Assembly (NCBI RefSeq): GCF_004138135.1
Contig: NZ_RYFD01000009.1
Coordinates: forward strand, 1 to 64,000
Length of the DNA stretch: 64,000 bases
DNA from: Candidatus Oscillochloris fontis
GTDB lineage: Bacteria; Chloroflexota; Chloroflexia; Chloroflexales; Chloroflexaceae
Direction: 5' to 3'
The position numbers and the translations under genes are program-made. Shown piece by piece: positions 54,892 through 64,000 of the stretch (within the stretch, counting starts at the first letter, position 1; the number at the start of each line of letters is the position of its first letter). The notes under the pieces were generated by a model that was given only the letters and a program-made list of their open reading frames with translations, was not told the DNA's origin and searched no databases.

Positions 54892-55271
54892 GCCGGAAGG
54901 GGCGTCCCCATAGGCGGAGCACAGGCTTCCATCTGGTCACGATGCACCAACGACCGACTGAGATCTGGGACTCCCCTGTGCGGATGTAGGGGCGCGTCGT
55001 GACGCGCCCACGGGATGCGCCGATACGGTGGGCAACCACGGGATAGGTTGGGGCACACGGGCTGGGCGCGTCGCGACGCGCCCCTACCCGTATCCCTTTC
55101 CCCAGGCAACAATAACGAGCGCGAAATCTGCGTCATCTGCGGACACGCCACAACACCGCCCCGTTACGCATGGGATGATGACGCCCCGCACCATGAAAAA
55201 CATCTACGAGCATGCTACAATAGTGGGCGAGGGAAGAGTGTGGAAGTGTCATCTATATGATGGAGTAAACA
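54892..55271. other. Non-coding region with GTAGGGGCGCGTC palindrome
   Basis: GTAGGGGCGCGTCGTGACGC at about 54986 is mirrored by GGCGCGTCGCGACGCGCCCC at about 55065, the same family as 11.1 and 15.5 kb. I see no convincing gene. The last 60 bases supply the leader of the DUF433 gene. Confidence 0.7.
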
Positions 55272-55502
55272 ATGCATAAAAATTATCATGACCTAATCAC
55301 AATCAACCCCAATGTGCGCAGCGGGAAGCCAACAATCCGTGGTCTGCGCTATACGGTCTATGATATCTTGTCCTATCTCGCGGCAGGAATGACAATCCCA
55401 GAGATCCTTGACGATTTTCCTGATCTCACCACAGATGATATTCGTGCGTGCTTGAGTTTTGCTGCTAACCGTGAAGCACAGGTTTTGGTGGTTCGTGTAT
55501 GA
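55272..55502 (+). CDS. DUF433 antitoxin-like protein
   Basis: The 76-aa protein fits DUF433: DLITINPNVRSGKPTIRGLR (1-28 region, with the SGKPxIRG motif), YTVYDILSYLAAGMTIPEIL and DDFPDLTTDDIRACLSFA. These proteins are usually antitoxins paired with a DUF5615 PIN-like toxin directly downstream. Here the toxin gene overlaps by three bases but is broken. GC is lower than in the cob genes. Confidence 0.85.
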   Translation: MHKNYHDLITINPNVRSGKPTIRGLRYTVYDILSYLAAGMTIPEILDDFPDLTTDDIRACLSFAANREAQVLVVRV

Positions 55503-55629
55503 AGTTATTATTTGACCATCATCTGTCACGGTTGAGCAGGTAATCCGTACCTATGCTATGGAGATTGAGCAATTCGTTACGCTCTCCTCAGATAGCCTGC
55601 TCGAAATCATCCCGCAACCAGAGAAGTAG
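55499..55629 (+). pseudogene. DUF5615 PIN-like toxin remnant with internal deletion
   Basis: ATG 55499 begins MKLLFDHHLSRLSR, the DUF5615 start with its first catalytic Asp, then hits TAA at 55541. From 55546, in another frame, comes RTYAMEIEQFVTLSSDSLLEIIPQPEK and a stop at 55629, which matches the C-terminal end of the family (IExF...SLLEI). The middle, roughly 60-70 residues with the rest of the active site, is gone. The toxin is dead and its DUF433 antitoxin is left. Confidence 0.8.
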
Positions 55630-55730
55630 CCCGCCCCACCGCCACCCCGTGACACAGGGGATGATCCGTGGGCTGAGCCTGTCGAAGCCCGCCCCACCAC
55701 CGCCCCGTGACGCAGGGGATGAGAGAACCA

Positions 55731-56798
55731 CTACACCACCTCGCGCACCACATCCAACACATGCGCCACATCCTCAGCACTGACCCCATAGTGGGTCACG
55801 GCGCGCACCGTGCGCCCCCCCATGCCCCCCATCAATACCCCGCGCTGGCGTAGCCGCCCCAAGAACTCCTCGACCCGCAGATCGGTAACGTCCAACTCAA
55901 AGCGCACGAGGTTGGTCTGTACCCGCTCCAGATCAATACGCAGACCCGGCACCTTCGCAAGGCCCAGCGCCAACATCCGCGCATTGGCATGATCCTCCGC
56001 CAACCGATCCACCATCTGATCAAGGGCCACGATCCCCGCCGCCGCGATCACCCCGGCTTGGCGCATCCCACCACCTAACATCTTGCGCATCCGCCGCACC
56101 CGTGCGATAAAGCGTTCTGTCCCCAACACTAACGAGCCAACCGGAGCCGCTAACCCCTTCGAGAGACAGATCTGCACGCTATCCACATGGCGCGTGATCT
56201 CACGCACATGCACCCCCAATGCAATCGCCGCGTTGAAGATGCGCGCCCCATCCAGATGCACCGGCAGCATGGCATCCTGGGCCAGCGCATGCACCTCGGC
56301 CAGATAGCTCAACGGCAACACCACACCCCCGCAGCGGTTGTGCGTATTCTCCAAGCAGATCAGACTCGCGGGTGCTTCATGCTGATCATCGCCCAAGCAG
56401 ACCACGTCACGCAACTGATCAAGATCAAGCGTGCCATCCGTAGCAGTAGCGAGAGGATGGTAGGCCATGCCCCCCAAGGCTGAAGCACCACCCGCCTCGT
56501 ACCAGTAGATGTGGCACTGATCCCCCATAATCACCCGGTCGCCACGCCCACAGTGGGCCAGCAGTGTGCTCAGGTTGCCCATCGTGCCGCTCGGTACCAG
56601 CACCGCCGCCTCTTTGTCCAACAGCGCCGCCGCCATCTCCTCCAAGCGGTTGATGGTCGGGTCTTCACCATAGACATCGTCGCCCACTTCGGCACGCGCC
56701 ATCGCCTCGCGCATGGCCGGGCTTGGCAGCGTCACCGTATCGCTCCGCAGGTCAATCGCGCCGTGGTGGCGGTGGACAATATGTAAACCCTCGTACAT
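55731..56798 (-). CDS. ltaE: Low-specificity L-threonine aldolase
   Basis: This PLP enzyme splits L-threonine or allo-threonine to glycine and acetaldehyde. The 355-aa protein has IDLRSDTVTLPSPAMREAMA (about 15-34), GDDVYGEDPTINRLEEMAA (about 39-57), VLVPSGTMGNLSTLLAHC (about 66-83), ENTHNRCGGVVLPL (about 149-162), LPVHLDGARIFNAAIALG (about 178-195) and the PLP lysine in VQICLSKGLAAPVGSLVLG (about 209-227). ATG 56798 is used since the longer frame would overlap the upstream gene; a GGGAG box lies about 12 bases upstream. It follows the SH3 gene by five bases. Confidence 0.94.
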   Translation of the reverse strand: MYEGLHIVHRHHGAIDLRSDTVTLPSPAMREAMARAEVGDDVYGEDPTINRLEEMAAALLDKEAAVLVPSGTMGNLSTLLAHCGRGDRVIMGDQCHIYWYEAGGASALGGMAYHPLATATDGTLDLDQLRDVVCLGDDQHEAPASLICLENTHNRCGGVVLPLSYLAEVHALAQDAMLPVHLDGARIFNAAIALGVHVREITRHVDSVQICLSKGLAAPVGSLVLGTERFIARVRRMRKMLGGGMRQAGVIAAAGIVALDQMVDRLAEDHANARMLALGLAKVPGLRIDLERVQTNLVRFELDVTDLRVEEFLGRLRQRGVLMGGMGGRTVRAVTHYGVSAEDVAHVLDVVREVV

Positions 56799-56803
56799 GC
56801 TCG

Positions 56804-57955
56804 CTACTCTCCCTGAAGATAATCCCCGGCACACCAGCCCTCAATATTCGCCACCCGCACCTTCCACCAATTCAGGCCATCAGCAACAGTGGGGCCTTCA
56901 ACCAACAGCACCTGCGTGCCAGGATCTATCGCCAACAAGACCGCGCTCTGATTGAGGCCGGGTTGAGCACGAATATTGAGCGGCTCTTGGATCGCCACCC
57001 GCGCATTCCGACCAAGTACCAACGTCCCCGGTTCAACCGGAGCCTCTGGGGTGGGCGAAACGATCACCACCGGCGAAACCGGGGGTGGAATAAGCGCCGG
57101 ATCTGCGGTGGCCCCGGTCTCGATCCGCGAGGCCACCGTGGGCGTACTGAAGGCCGGAGCCATACTGGTCGGGATGGGCGTCGGCAGGCTGCGCACAGCG
57201 CGGATCTGCTGGAAACTGATTGCCACTGCCGCCACGATCAACGCCAGACTAACCACAATCAGCACCGGTAAGACCCATGGCTGTTGTTGGAAGCTGCGCT
57301 GCCACCTATTCCCGCCCACCTGCCCCAGCCGGTCGTAGTCGGTCTGAGCACGCCGGGGTGGGCGGGCGACATAGCGCGCCAGTTCATCATCGGGGTAGGC
57401 GGTGCGCTCACGCGGCGGCGGGCGTACCATGCGGGTAGTTGTGCGCCCCGAGTCGGCATCGTGGCGCGGTGGGATGGCCGGGACATCATCGTAGCGCCGC
57501 CGGGGTTGGGTCGGCGCTTCAGCCGGACGCGCCAGCGGGATGGTCGCCCCGGCATCTTCGGGGCCAACCACCAATACATCGAACAACGGCAACAAGCGGG
57601 CGATCAGGCGATGGTAAGCGTCGAGCGTCTCCGCCGCCAAGGTGATCTGTTCGCCATGCGCCACCCGCGCCCGTAGGCGGTGCATCCGGCGAATAATGTT
57701 CGCCTCGGTCGGATCAAGCCGCGCCTGCGGGTCGGCGGCGAGAACCTCAACCAATTGCGGGAACGGCTCGGCAATAGCGGGCAAGCGGTGGCGCATCGCA
57801 TACGAGCGCAAGGCATCCTCGATGCTGCCATGCAGGCTGAGCAACGCCAATTCGGGCGGGCCACGCCGCAAGCGCCCCAACGCCAGCGAATATTTGGCGC
57901 GCGCCGATTCGAGCAAATCAATCGGACTGGGTTGGGTCTCGTCGCTGCGTGTCAT
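56804..57955 (-). CDS. Single-TM protein with C-terminal bacterial SH3 domain
   Basis: The 383-aa protein has a helical N-terminal domain (about 1-125, IDLLESARAKYSLALGRLRRG PPELALLSLHGSIEDALRSYAM; a HEPN-like or DUF4145-like look), a basic disordered linker (about 140-215), one transmembrane helix (WVLPVLIVVSLALIVAAVAISF, about 224-246), a Pro/Thr-rich stretch, and an SH3-like domain (about 318-383, ARVAIQEPLNIRAQPGLNQSAVLLAIDPGTQVLLVEGP...WWKVRVANIEGWCAGDYL). The SH3 part is predicted outside the membrane. It overlaps gatB by four bases. Its role is unknown. Confidence 0.75.
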   Translation of the reverse strand: MTRSDETQPSPIDLLESARAKYSLALGRLRRGPPELALLSLHGSIEDALRSYAMRHRLPAIAEPFPQLVEVLAADPQARLDPTEANIIRRMHRLRARVAHGEQITLAAETLDAYHRLIARLLPLFDVLVVGPEDAGATIPLARPAEAPTQPRRRYDDVPAIPPRHDADSGRTTTRMVRPPPRERTAYPDDELARYVARPPRRAQTDYDRLGQVGGNRWQRSFQQQPWVLPVLIVVSLALIVAAVAISFQQIRAVRSLPTPIPTSMAPAFSTPTVASRIETGATADPALIPPPVSPVVIVSPTPEAPVEPGTLVLGRNARVAIQEPLNIRAQPGLNQSAVLLAIDPGTQVLLVEGPTVADGLNWWKVRVANIEGWCAGDYLQGE

Positions 57956-59415
57956 TGGGCTGCCAATTCCTCCTCAAGCAGGCTGCGCACCACCTGGGCG
58001 TTGGCCTGACCCTTGGAGGCGCGCATCACCATCCCCAGCAAGAACTGAATGGCCGTGGCCTTCCCACCGCGATACTCGCCAATCGCCTTGGCCGCCTTAG
58101 GATCAGCCAGTGCCTCGCGCACCGCCACCCGCAACGCATCACTATCGCTGATCTGCGTCAGGCCGCGCTCGGTCACCAGTTGCACCGGATCAGCGCCACG
58201 GTCGAAACACTCCTCAAAGAGCTGCTTGGCCACGCCACGGGTAATTGCGCCCTTCACCACCAACCCAATCAGGCCAGAGAGACTCGCCACTGGCATGCGG
58301 GTAGCCAGCGCTGTCGCCGGTTCACCGCGCTCCTTGAGCAAGCGGAAGCCCTCATTCAATACCCAATTCGCAACCTCTTTGGCACTACTCCCAGCCACCG
58401 CCGCCGCATCCACCGCCTGCTCGAAGTAGTCGGCCACCGGACGCTCCAGCGTCAACAGATCGGCATCCTGGAGGCTCAGCCCGTACTCGCTCTCGAAGCG
58501 CGCCCGCCGCGCATCGGGCAGTTCGGGCAGTTCCGCCTTACGCTCGGCGATCCAAGCAGCGCTCAGTTCAAGCGGCGGAATGTCGGGTTCGGGGAAGTAG
58601 CGATAATCGTGGGCAAACTCCTTCGAGCGTTGCCCCTCGGTGCGCCCTAGATCCTCGCGCCAGCCACGGGTCTCCTGCACCACGCTGCCCCCGGCATTCA
58701 GTGTCTCGATCTGGCGCTGGATCTCATAGGTAAGCGCCCGCTCCACAAAGCGGAACGAGTTGATATTCTTAATCTCGACCTTGGCCCCATACTCAACCTG
58801 ACCTTCAGGACGCACACTCACATTCGCATCACAGCGCACCGCCCCCTCATCCAGATTGCCACTACTCGCCCCGATCCAGACCAGAATCTGGCGGATCTTC
58901 TCAAAGACCAAGCGCGCCTCTTCGGGCGTACTCACATCGGGACGGCTGACAATCTCCATCAGTGGCGTACCACTACGGTTATAGTCAATCAGCGACGAAT
59001 CATCATCGGCATGCACGAGCCGCCCGGTATCTTCCTCGATATGCAGGCGTTCAATCCCGATCCGGCGTGTCTCACCCGCCGCAGTCCGAATCTCAACCCA
59101 ACCATCACTACAGATCGGCTCATCATACTGCGTAATCTGGAACCCCTTGGGCAGATCGGGGTAGAGGTACAACTTGCGGCTAAAGACCGAACGCTGGTTG
59201 ACCCGGCAGTTGAGCGCCATCCCTGCGCACGCCGCCAACTCGACGGCGCGCTGGTTCAGGACCGGCAATGTTCCGGGCAACCCCAGGCTCACCGCCGAGA
59301 CATAACTATTCGGCGGGGCACCGGCATAATCGGCGGGGCAGCCGTCAAACATCTTCGAGGCGGTCTTAATATGGGCGTGGATCTCCAAGCCGATAGTCAC
59401 CAGATACGCAGTCAT
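57952..59415 (-). CDS. gatB: Aspartyl/glutamyl-tRNA amidotransferase subunit B
   Basis: GatB binds mischarged tRNA and phosphorylates the amino acid in indirect Gln/Asn-tRNA synthesis. The 487-aa protein begins YLVTIGLEIHAHIKTASKMF with the GLExHxxL-type motif, then RKLYLYPDLPKGFQITQYDEP (about 85-105), DYNRSGTPLMEIVSRPDVST (about 146-165) and GAVRCDANVSVRP (about 190-203). The C-terminal GatB/YqeY domain ends KATAIQFLLGMVMRASKGQANAQVVRSLLEEEL, as expected. It starts at ATG 59415 after a GGGAGCC leader. It heads the operon gatB, SH3 protein, ltaE. Confidence 0.97.
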   Translation of the reverse strand: MTAYLVTIGLEIHAHIKTASKMFDGCPADYAGAPPNSYVSAVSLGLPGTLPVLNQRAVELAACAGMALNCRVNQRSVFSRKLYLYPDLPKGFQITQYDEPICSDGWVEIRTAAGETRRIGIERLHIEEDTGRLVHADDDSSLIDYNRSGTPLMEIVSRPDVSTPEEARLVFEKIRQILVWIGASSGNLDEGAVRCDANVSVRPEGQVEYGAKVEIKNINSFRFVERALTYEIQRQIETLNAGGSVVQETRGWREDLGRTEGQRSKEFAHDYRYFPEPDIPPLELSAAWIAERKAELPELPDARRARFESEYGLSLQDADLLTLERPVADYFEQAVDAAAVAGSSAKEVANWVLNEGFRLLKERGEPATALATRMPVASLSGLIGLVVKGAITRGVAKQLFEECFDRGADPVQLVTERGLTQISDSDALRVAVREALADPKAAKAIGEYRGGKATAIQFLLGMVMRASKGQANAQVVRSLLEEELAAQ

Positions 59416-59721
59416 GCAGGCTCCCTATGGATACTGAAGGTTCAGATCAGTGCAATCGTGTCCATATTGTAGCATAGGGTTAGGGCGGGCAAACGTGGGG
59501 TGGGGGCGGCTGGGCCGCCGCGATACGCCTAGCCCACGAATAACTTATTTTTTTATAAGGTTAGGAATCTACTATTCTCAACATGATTACCGTATAATAG
59601 GTGAGAAATGAAAAATAATATCACTGAAATCCAGTTAAAAAATGTCTATTTAAAATGTGATTTATTACACACATAATTAGCGTGTCGCATACTTATTCGC
59701 AAACGGAGAACGGATAACAGG
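59416..59721. other. AT-rich divergent intergenic region
   Basis: Between the divergent gatB and the metalloprotease gene. The segment 59540-59700 is unusually AT-rich for this window. TATAAT at 59593-59598 (+ strand) is a perfect -10 box with no clear -35, about 124 bases before the protease start. No gene or repeat family is seen. Confidence 0.6.
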
Positions 59722-62700
59722 ATGAAGAGCATCAAACCCCTCCTCACGCTCCTAATCGTCATGTCGTTCCTATTCGGTTATCCAGATCGTAGAGTGCCCT
59801 CGATCCAAGCCCAAGAGGCTGCCCCGCCAGAAGTACCGCAGCGTATTTTTCAGGATGAGCTTATTGCCCCCCATCCGAGCTTAGGTCAATCCGTTGCTGC
59901 CCAGTTAGATGCCCAACAAGGGCCGGTCAATCCCAAGGATGTTGCGTTGACTTTTGTCAATACAACCACCATGGGCGAGTTAGCGAGTATTGAAGATCTC
60001 GGTTGGAAGGTCGTTTCGAGTGAACCACTCGATGCGTCACTCCATGTGGTGCGGCTTGGGCAAGTGAAAGGCGAGATACCAGTATTTAGTGCTGGATTGA
60101 CTCTACAAGTCGAGGGAGATGAGGTACGTAGCATCAGTGGTACCTATCTCACATCCATTGCGGCAGATAGTAAGCCAAGCCTCAGTGTCGAGGAGGCATA
60201 CAAAATTGCGCAGGAGGCAGTACGCCTTGCCGCACAACGTGAAGTTCAGGCAGCAACACCAGAAGAGGATGCCGAATCCATCACAGCGGCAATTGAGGCC
60301 CAGTGGAACAAACCAACCCTCACCCAGAGCGAGTTGGTCTTTTTCAACCCGGATCTATTTGCTTTAACCCCTGGCCCTACCGCACTAGCCTACCATCTGG
60401 TTCTCACCACCGCCGATGAGAGTAACAGCGCAATAGTGATCATTGATGCCGAAACGGGCAAGCCATGGATTACCTACTCGAACCACCAAGAAGGGCTTAA
60501 TCGGGCCATCTATGATGGAAATAACACCACGAGTGGCTCCAGCCCCTGTTACCGTGAGTCTGGTGCAGTAGGCACACCAAGTAGTGATTGTGTCGCTGCC
60601 TTCGTCAATACAGGTGACACCTACAACTATTTCTTCAACACCCATGGACGGGATAGTTTTGATAATCGTGGCGCACAAATGGTCGCGATTGTGCGCTACG
60701 GCACCATGGCCAATGCATTTTGGAATGGATCATATACCGCATACGGCCCCGGATGGGCCAAGCGCGATATCATAGCCCATGAATGGACGCACGGAGTCAC
60801 CCAATATACGGCCAACTTAGCCTATCTCAATCAGTCAGGTGCCATCAATGAAGCCATGTCGGATATTTTTGCCGCCATGGTTGATCGTGACGATTGGCTG
60901 ATCGGTGAAGATGCCAACGGCGGGCCGATCCGCAGTATGGCCAACCCGACACTATACAACCAGCCGGATCGCGTCAGTAACTATGTCTGTACCACCCAAG
61001 ACAACGGTGGGGTACATATCAATAGTGGTATTCCGAATAAACTCGCCTATTTAATGTCGGATGGTGGTACCTTCAATGGGCGCACCATCACTGCGATTGG
61101 GCGTAATGCAACTGAGCGCATCTTCTATCGAACGCTAGTCGGTGGTTTGAATCAGCAAGCCAGTTTCAATGATCTGTATAATGCGCTGCTCAGTGCGGCG
61201 GCGGCGCTGTATGGTACGGGATCAAGCCAGTACAACACAACCATGCTTGCCGCGCAGGCGGTTGAACTCAATCAAGCAATACCGTGTGGGGGAACAGTAA
61301 CTGCCGATACGTTTGAGGTTGACAATAGTAGCAGTCAAGCTAAGACCATCCTGACCGATGGTACGTCTCATGGGCCACATAACTTCCACCAGAATGGGGA
61401 TCAGGATTGGCTACGCTTCAGCGCCATAGCCGGAACAACCTACCAGATTGAGACCTTCAATCTCGGTACAGCCGCTGATACCATGCTGACCCTGTATAGC
61501 AGTAATGCGACTACGGTGATTGCGATGAACGATGATATAGCATCGGGCAATCTTGCCTCGCGCATCACCTGGCAGTCAACAAGTAGTGGCACCTTCTATA
61601 TACGTGTCAACAATTTTGGAAATCAAGGCGGCGCAAACCGCACCTATTCGGTACGCATCATTGCAAATACGCCTCAGACACCTGCTGACGCCTACGAGAC
61701 CGATAATACCCGCAGTACCGCAAAGCCGATCACTGTTGGTGGAGCCAGTCAAACACACAACTTCCACATACGTGGTGATGAGGACTGGGTCTCCTTCAGT
61801 GCCTCAGCAGGCAATACCTATGTCATTGAGACGTTCAATCTTGGCTCAACCAGTGATACCGTTCTCGAACTCTACAACAATGCCGGTACACGCTTAGCCT
61901 ACAATGATGACTCTTCCGGCAGCTTCGCATCACGGATCTCGTGGGTAACACCGAGCAGCGGAACCTATTATGCGCGGGTCTTTCACTATCGTAATGAAGC
62001 AGGGGTTAATACCACCTATTCGCTACGTGTGATCAATACTGGGGTTGTGGGTGATGCCTATGAAGCCGATAATAGCCAAGGCTCCGCTCGCCCCATTAGT
62101 GTAGGCGCTACGCCCCAGAGTCACACCTTCCATATACCCGGCGATCAAGATTGGGTCTATTTTGATGCGAGTGCCAATATGGCCTATGATATCAGAACAC
62201 TCAATCTTGCGGCTTCCAACGATACAGTACTCGAACTGTATAGTAACCTCGGCACACTCATCAGTACGAATGATGATTACAGTGAATTTGCCTCGCGAAT
62301 AAGTATCAATATCTATAGTGCGCAACGCTTCTACATCAAGGTACGCCACTATAGTCCTACGGCTGGCAATCCAAGCCTCATTTATGATCTCCAAATCAGT
62401 GTGGTGCCAATCGTTGCCCCTGATTCCTACGAATCAGACAATACGACCAGCCAGGCACTTGTCGTGGTACCAGGCACTTCTGAGGCACCCGTTGTCCAGA
62501 GTCGTAACTTCCATGCATCTGATGATACCGATTGGGTACGCTTCACTGCAATCGCCGGGAATCGCTATACCTTCGAGACTGCACTGCTAGATACTCGTGC
62601 TGATACCGTGCTCGATCTCTTTGTCGCGAATGCCACGGTTCCCTTGGTGAGCAATGACGATGGGGCCGGTTCGCTCGCCTCACGGATTGTCTGGACTGCA

Positions 62701-64000
62701 CCTGATAACGGGCAGTATTTCCTGCGGGTACGCCCCTTCTCGGCCTCTAATACCGGCAGCAATTCCGGCTATACCCTGCGCCTCTTTGCGTATGGCACTC
62801 CCGCCAATCCCGATAGTTATGAGTCTGATAACAGCGCCGGAACTGCACGAACCATCGGCAATGGCGCGGCTGGACAGCGCCATAACTTCCATAGCCAGGG
62901 CGATCAGGATTGGGTGGTCTTTACGGCAACACGCGGGGTATCGTATATTCTTGCGACATCCCAACTTGCCACCCGTGCCGATACGGTGCTGGAGTTGTTC
63001 GATAACAGCGGAACAACCCTCCTCGCCTTCAATGATGACACTGATGGCTACGCCTCACGCATTGTCTGGGTCGCACCGAGTGATGGAACATATCGTGCGC
63101 GTGTGCGCCAATTCAACGCTAGTATCTTTGGGGCGAATACCGACTATACCTTGACTCTGATGGGCAGTAGTGATGCGTATGAGCCGGATAATGCGATCAC
63201 ACAGGCACGCTCAATCAGCGTGAATAGCGCCACCAACCAGATACATAACTTCCATGTCGCTGGTGATTATGACTGGGTCGGCTTCACAACTCAACCAGAT
63301 ACAACCTATACCATCGAGACCCTCAATCTGGGTGCATGTAGCGATACCGTGCTCGATCTCTACAATTCCAGTGGAACCTTCCTGGCCAACAACGATGACT
63401 ATAATGGCCTAGCCTCACGTGTTGTCTGGAATTCGAGTAGTAGTACAACCCTGTATGCACGGGTACGTCACTATTCCTCAACAAGTTCTGGCTCATGTTC
63501 ATCCTATGAACTACGGGTAACGAGTATCAGCAGTACGACCATTGACACCTTCGAGCCTGATAATGCTATCACGACTGCTCGCTCGATACAGATCAATACG
63601 AGTGCGCAGAATCATAATTTCCACATCCCTGGCGATCAGGATTGGGGCTACTTCTACCCAACAAGTGGTTGGATCTATATGATCGCAACCACGAATCTTG
63701 GGACATGTGGCGATACAACCCTCCAACTCATGGATCGCTATGGCAATTCGTTGGTCTACAACGATGACTATGGCAGCTTGGCCTCACGGATTGTCTGGAC
63801 GGCAACATCAAGCGATCCGCTCTTTGTGCGGGTCGCTCATTACTCAAGTTCCACATCCGGGAACTGTACGAGTTATGACCTCTCGGTGACGGGTACCGCA
63901 GGAATTCCGATTGATGCCTATGAACCCGATGATATGTCATCTCAAGCCCGCACTATCATGATTGGATCGGGTGCTCAAACGCACAACTTCCATACTACTA
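59722..64000 (+). CDS. Secreted M4 (thermolysin-like) metalloprotease with PPC repeats, 3' end outside window
   Basis: The open frame runs from ATG 59722 to the window edge (1426 codons, no stop). It starts with a signal peptide (KPLLTLLIVMSFLFG... cleavage near IQAQEA), then a propeptide of about 230 residues. The M4 domain has the zinc motif HEWTHG (His353, His357), the third ligand in GAINEAMSDIF (Glu377) and the active-site His in GGVHINSGIPNKLAYL. From 61.3 kb come repeats of about 120 residues, seven complete and an eighth cut by the edge. Each is built as DxYExDN...QxHNFHxxGDxDWVxF...ETxNLG...DTVLxLY...NDD...ASRIxW...YxRV, the prepeptidase C-terminal (PPC) domain. It is probably exported and cell-surface or extracellular. 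Confidence 0.92.
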   Translation, partial: MKSIKPLLTLLIVMSFLFGYPDRRVPSIQAQEAAPPEVPQRIFQDELIAPHPSLGQSVAAQLDAQQGPVNPKDVALTFVNTTTMGELASIEDLGWKVVSSEPLDASLHVVRLGQVKGEIPVFSAGLTLQVEGDEVRSISGTYLTSIAADSKPSLSVEEAYKIAQEAVRLAAQREVQAATPEEDAESITAAIEAQWNKPTLTQSELVFFNPDLFALTPGPTALAYHLVLTTADESNSAIVIIDAETGKPWITYSNHQEGLNRAIYDGNNTTSGSSPCYRESGAVGTPSSDCVAAFVNTGDTYNYFFNTHGRDSFDNRGAQMVAIVRYGTMANAFWNGSYTAYGPGWAKRDIIAHEWTHGVTQYTANLAYLNQSGAINEAMSDIFAAMVDRDDWLIGEDANGGPIRSMANPTLYNQPDRVSNYVCTTQDNGGVHINSGIPNKLAYLMSDGGTFNGRTITAIGRNATERIFYRTLVGGLNQQASFNDLYNALLSAAAALYGTGSSQYNTTMLAAQAVELNQAIPCGGTVTADTFEVDNSSSQAKTILTDGTSHGPHNFHQNGDQDWLRFSAIAGTTYQIETFNLGTAADTMLTLYSSNATTVIAMNDDIASGNLASRITWQSTSSGTFYIRVNNFGNQGGANRTYSVRIIANTPQTPADAYETDNTRSTAKPITVGGASQTHNFHIRGDEDWVSFSASAGNTYVIETFNLGSTSDTVLELYNNAGTRLAYNDDSSGSFASRISWVTPSSGTYYARVFHYRNEAGVNTTYSLRVINTGVVGDAYEADNSQGSARPISVGATPQSHTFHIPGDQDWVYFDASANMAYDIRTLNLAASNDTVLELYSNLGTLISTNDDYSEFASRISINIYSAQRFYIKVRHYSPTAGNPSLIYDLQISVVPIVAPDSYESDNTTSQALVVVPGTSEAPVVQSRNFHASDDTDWVRFTAIAGNRYTFETALLDTRADTVLDLFVANATVPLVSNDDGAGSLASRIVWTAPDNGQYFLRVRPFSASNTGSNSGYTLRLFAYGTPANPDSYESDNSAGTARTIGNGAAGQRHNFHSQGDQDWVVFTATRGVSYILATSQLATRADTVLELFDNSGTTLLAFNDDTDGYASRIVWVAPSDGTYRARVRQFNASIFGANTDYTLTLMGSSDAYEPDNAITQARSISVNSATNQIHNFHVAGDYDWVGFTTQPDTTYTIETLNLGACSDTVLDLYNSSGTFLANNDDYNGLASRVVWNSSSSTTLYARVRHYSSTSSGSCSSYELRVTSISSTTIDTFEPDNAITTARSIQINTSAQNHNFHIPGDQDWGYFYPTSGWIYMIATTNLGTCGDTTLQLMDRYGNSLVYNDDYGSLASRIVWTATSSDPLFVRVAHYSSSTSGNCTSYDLSVTGTAGIPIDAYEPDDMSSQARTIMIGSGAQTHNFHTT

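Noticed and set aside
54765-55151. 128-aa - strand frame beyond the array
   Set aside because: It crosses the terminal CRISPR repeat and a palindromic element and has no protein-like features.

Overview
The window is chromosomal DNA of a GC-rich, gene-dense bacterium, most likely a filamentous anoxygenic phototroph of the Chloroflexota (Chloroflexales: Chloroflexus, Oscillochloris or Viridilinea-like). This is inferred from the cobalamin gene set, the many families of intergenic palindromes and the gene repertoire. There is no rRNA gene to confirm it.

Region 1 (1-19.7 kb) is a nearly complete cobalamin locus on the + strand: cbiB, cbiX, cbiC, cbiD, cbiET fusion, cobI, a four-domain CobM-CbiG-CobJ-precorrin-2 dehydrogenase fusion, cobA, cobT, cbiA, cobS, cobU, cobD and cbiP. 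No precorrin-6x reductase (cbiJ/cobK) or corrinoid adenosyltransferase is visible. The locus is interrupted by a solo-tnpB IS200/IS605-type element and an antisense nucleotidyltransferase-like gene. It is peppered with palindromic repeats, some of which are translated as linkers or C-terminal tails.

Region 2 (19.7-43 kb) is a defence island. A small RelE/ParE-type toxin-antitoxin operon faces a type III-B CRISPR operon (cmr2-cmr3-cmr1-cmr4-cmr5-cmr6). Its Cmr2 lacks the HD nuclease domain but keeps the GGDD cyclase motif. Facing it is a two-gene effector: a trypsin-like protease fused to a SAVED cyclic-oligonucleotide sensor, and a Trypco1-family partner. Then come cas6 and, on the - strand, one long adaptation operon: tubulin-like GTPase, coiled-coil protein, signal-anchored protein, two-TM small protein, RNase HI, reverse transcriptase with a large internal insertion, cas1, cas2. 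Upstream lie three candidate regulators (SARP/BTAD-like, MerR-GAF-degenerate GGDEF, WYL).

Region 3 (43.2-54.9 kb) is a CRISPR array of about 155 repeats of 37 nt. It has a leader with an extended -10 promoter at the low-coordinate end and decayed repeats at the far end. A dispersed palindrome is inserted before the last repeat. Two spacers are antisense to tRNA sequence, many spacers contain perfect hairpins, and several overlap or are duplicated. These features fit spacer capture from RNA by the RT.

Region 4 (55-64 kb) holds an orphan DUF433 antitoxin with a broken DUF5615 toxin. An operon on the - strand follows, running gatB, SH3-domain membrane protein, L-threonine aldolase. The window ends inside a large secreted M4 metalloprotease with at least eight PPC-type repeats.

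Working model (inference): the RT/RNase H/Cas1/Cas2 module writes RNA-derived spacers, Cas6 processes crRNA, and Cmr detects transcripts and makes cyclic oligoadenylate. The SAVED-trypsin protease then responds, with the Trypco1 protein as regulator or substrate. The tubulin-like protein and its membrane neighbours have no established role and are the least described part.
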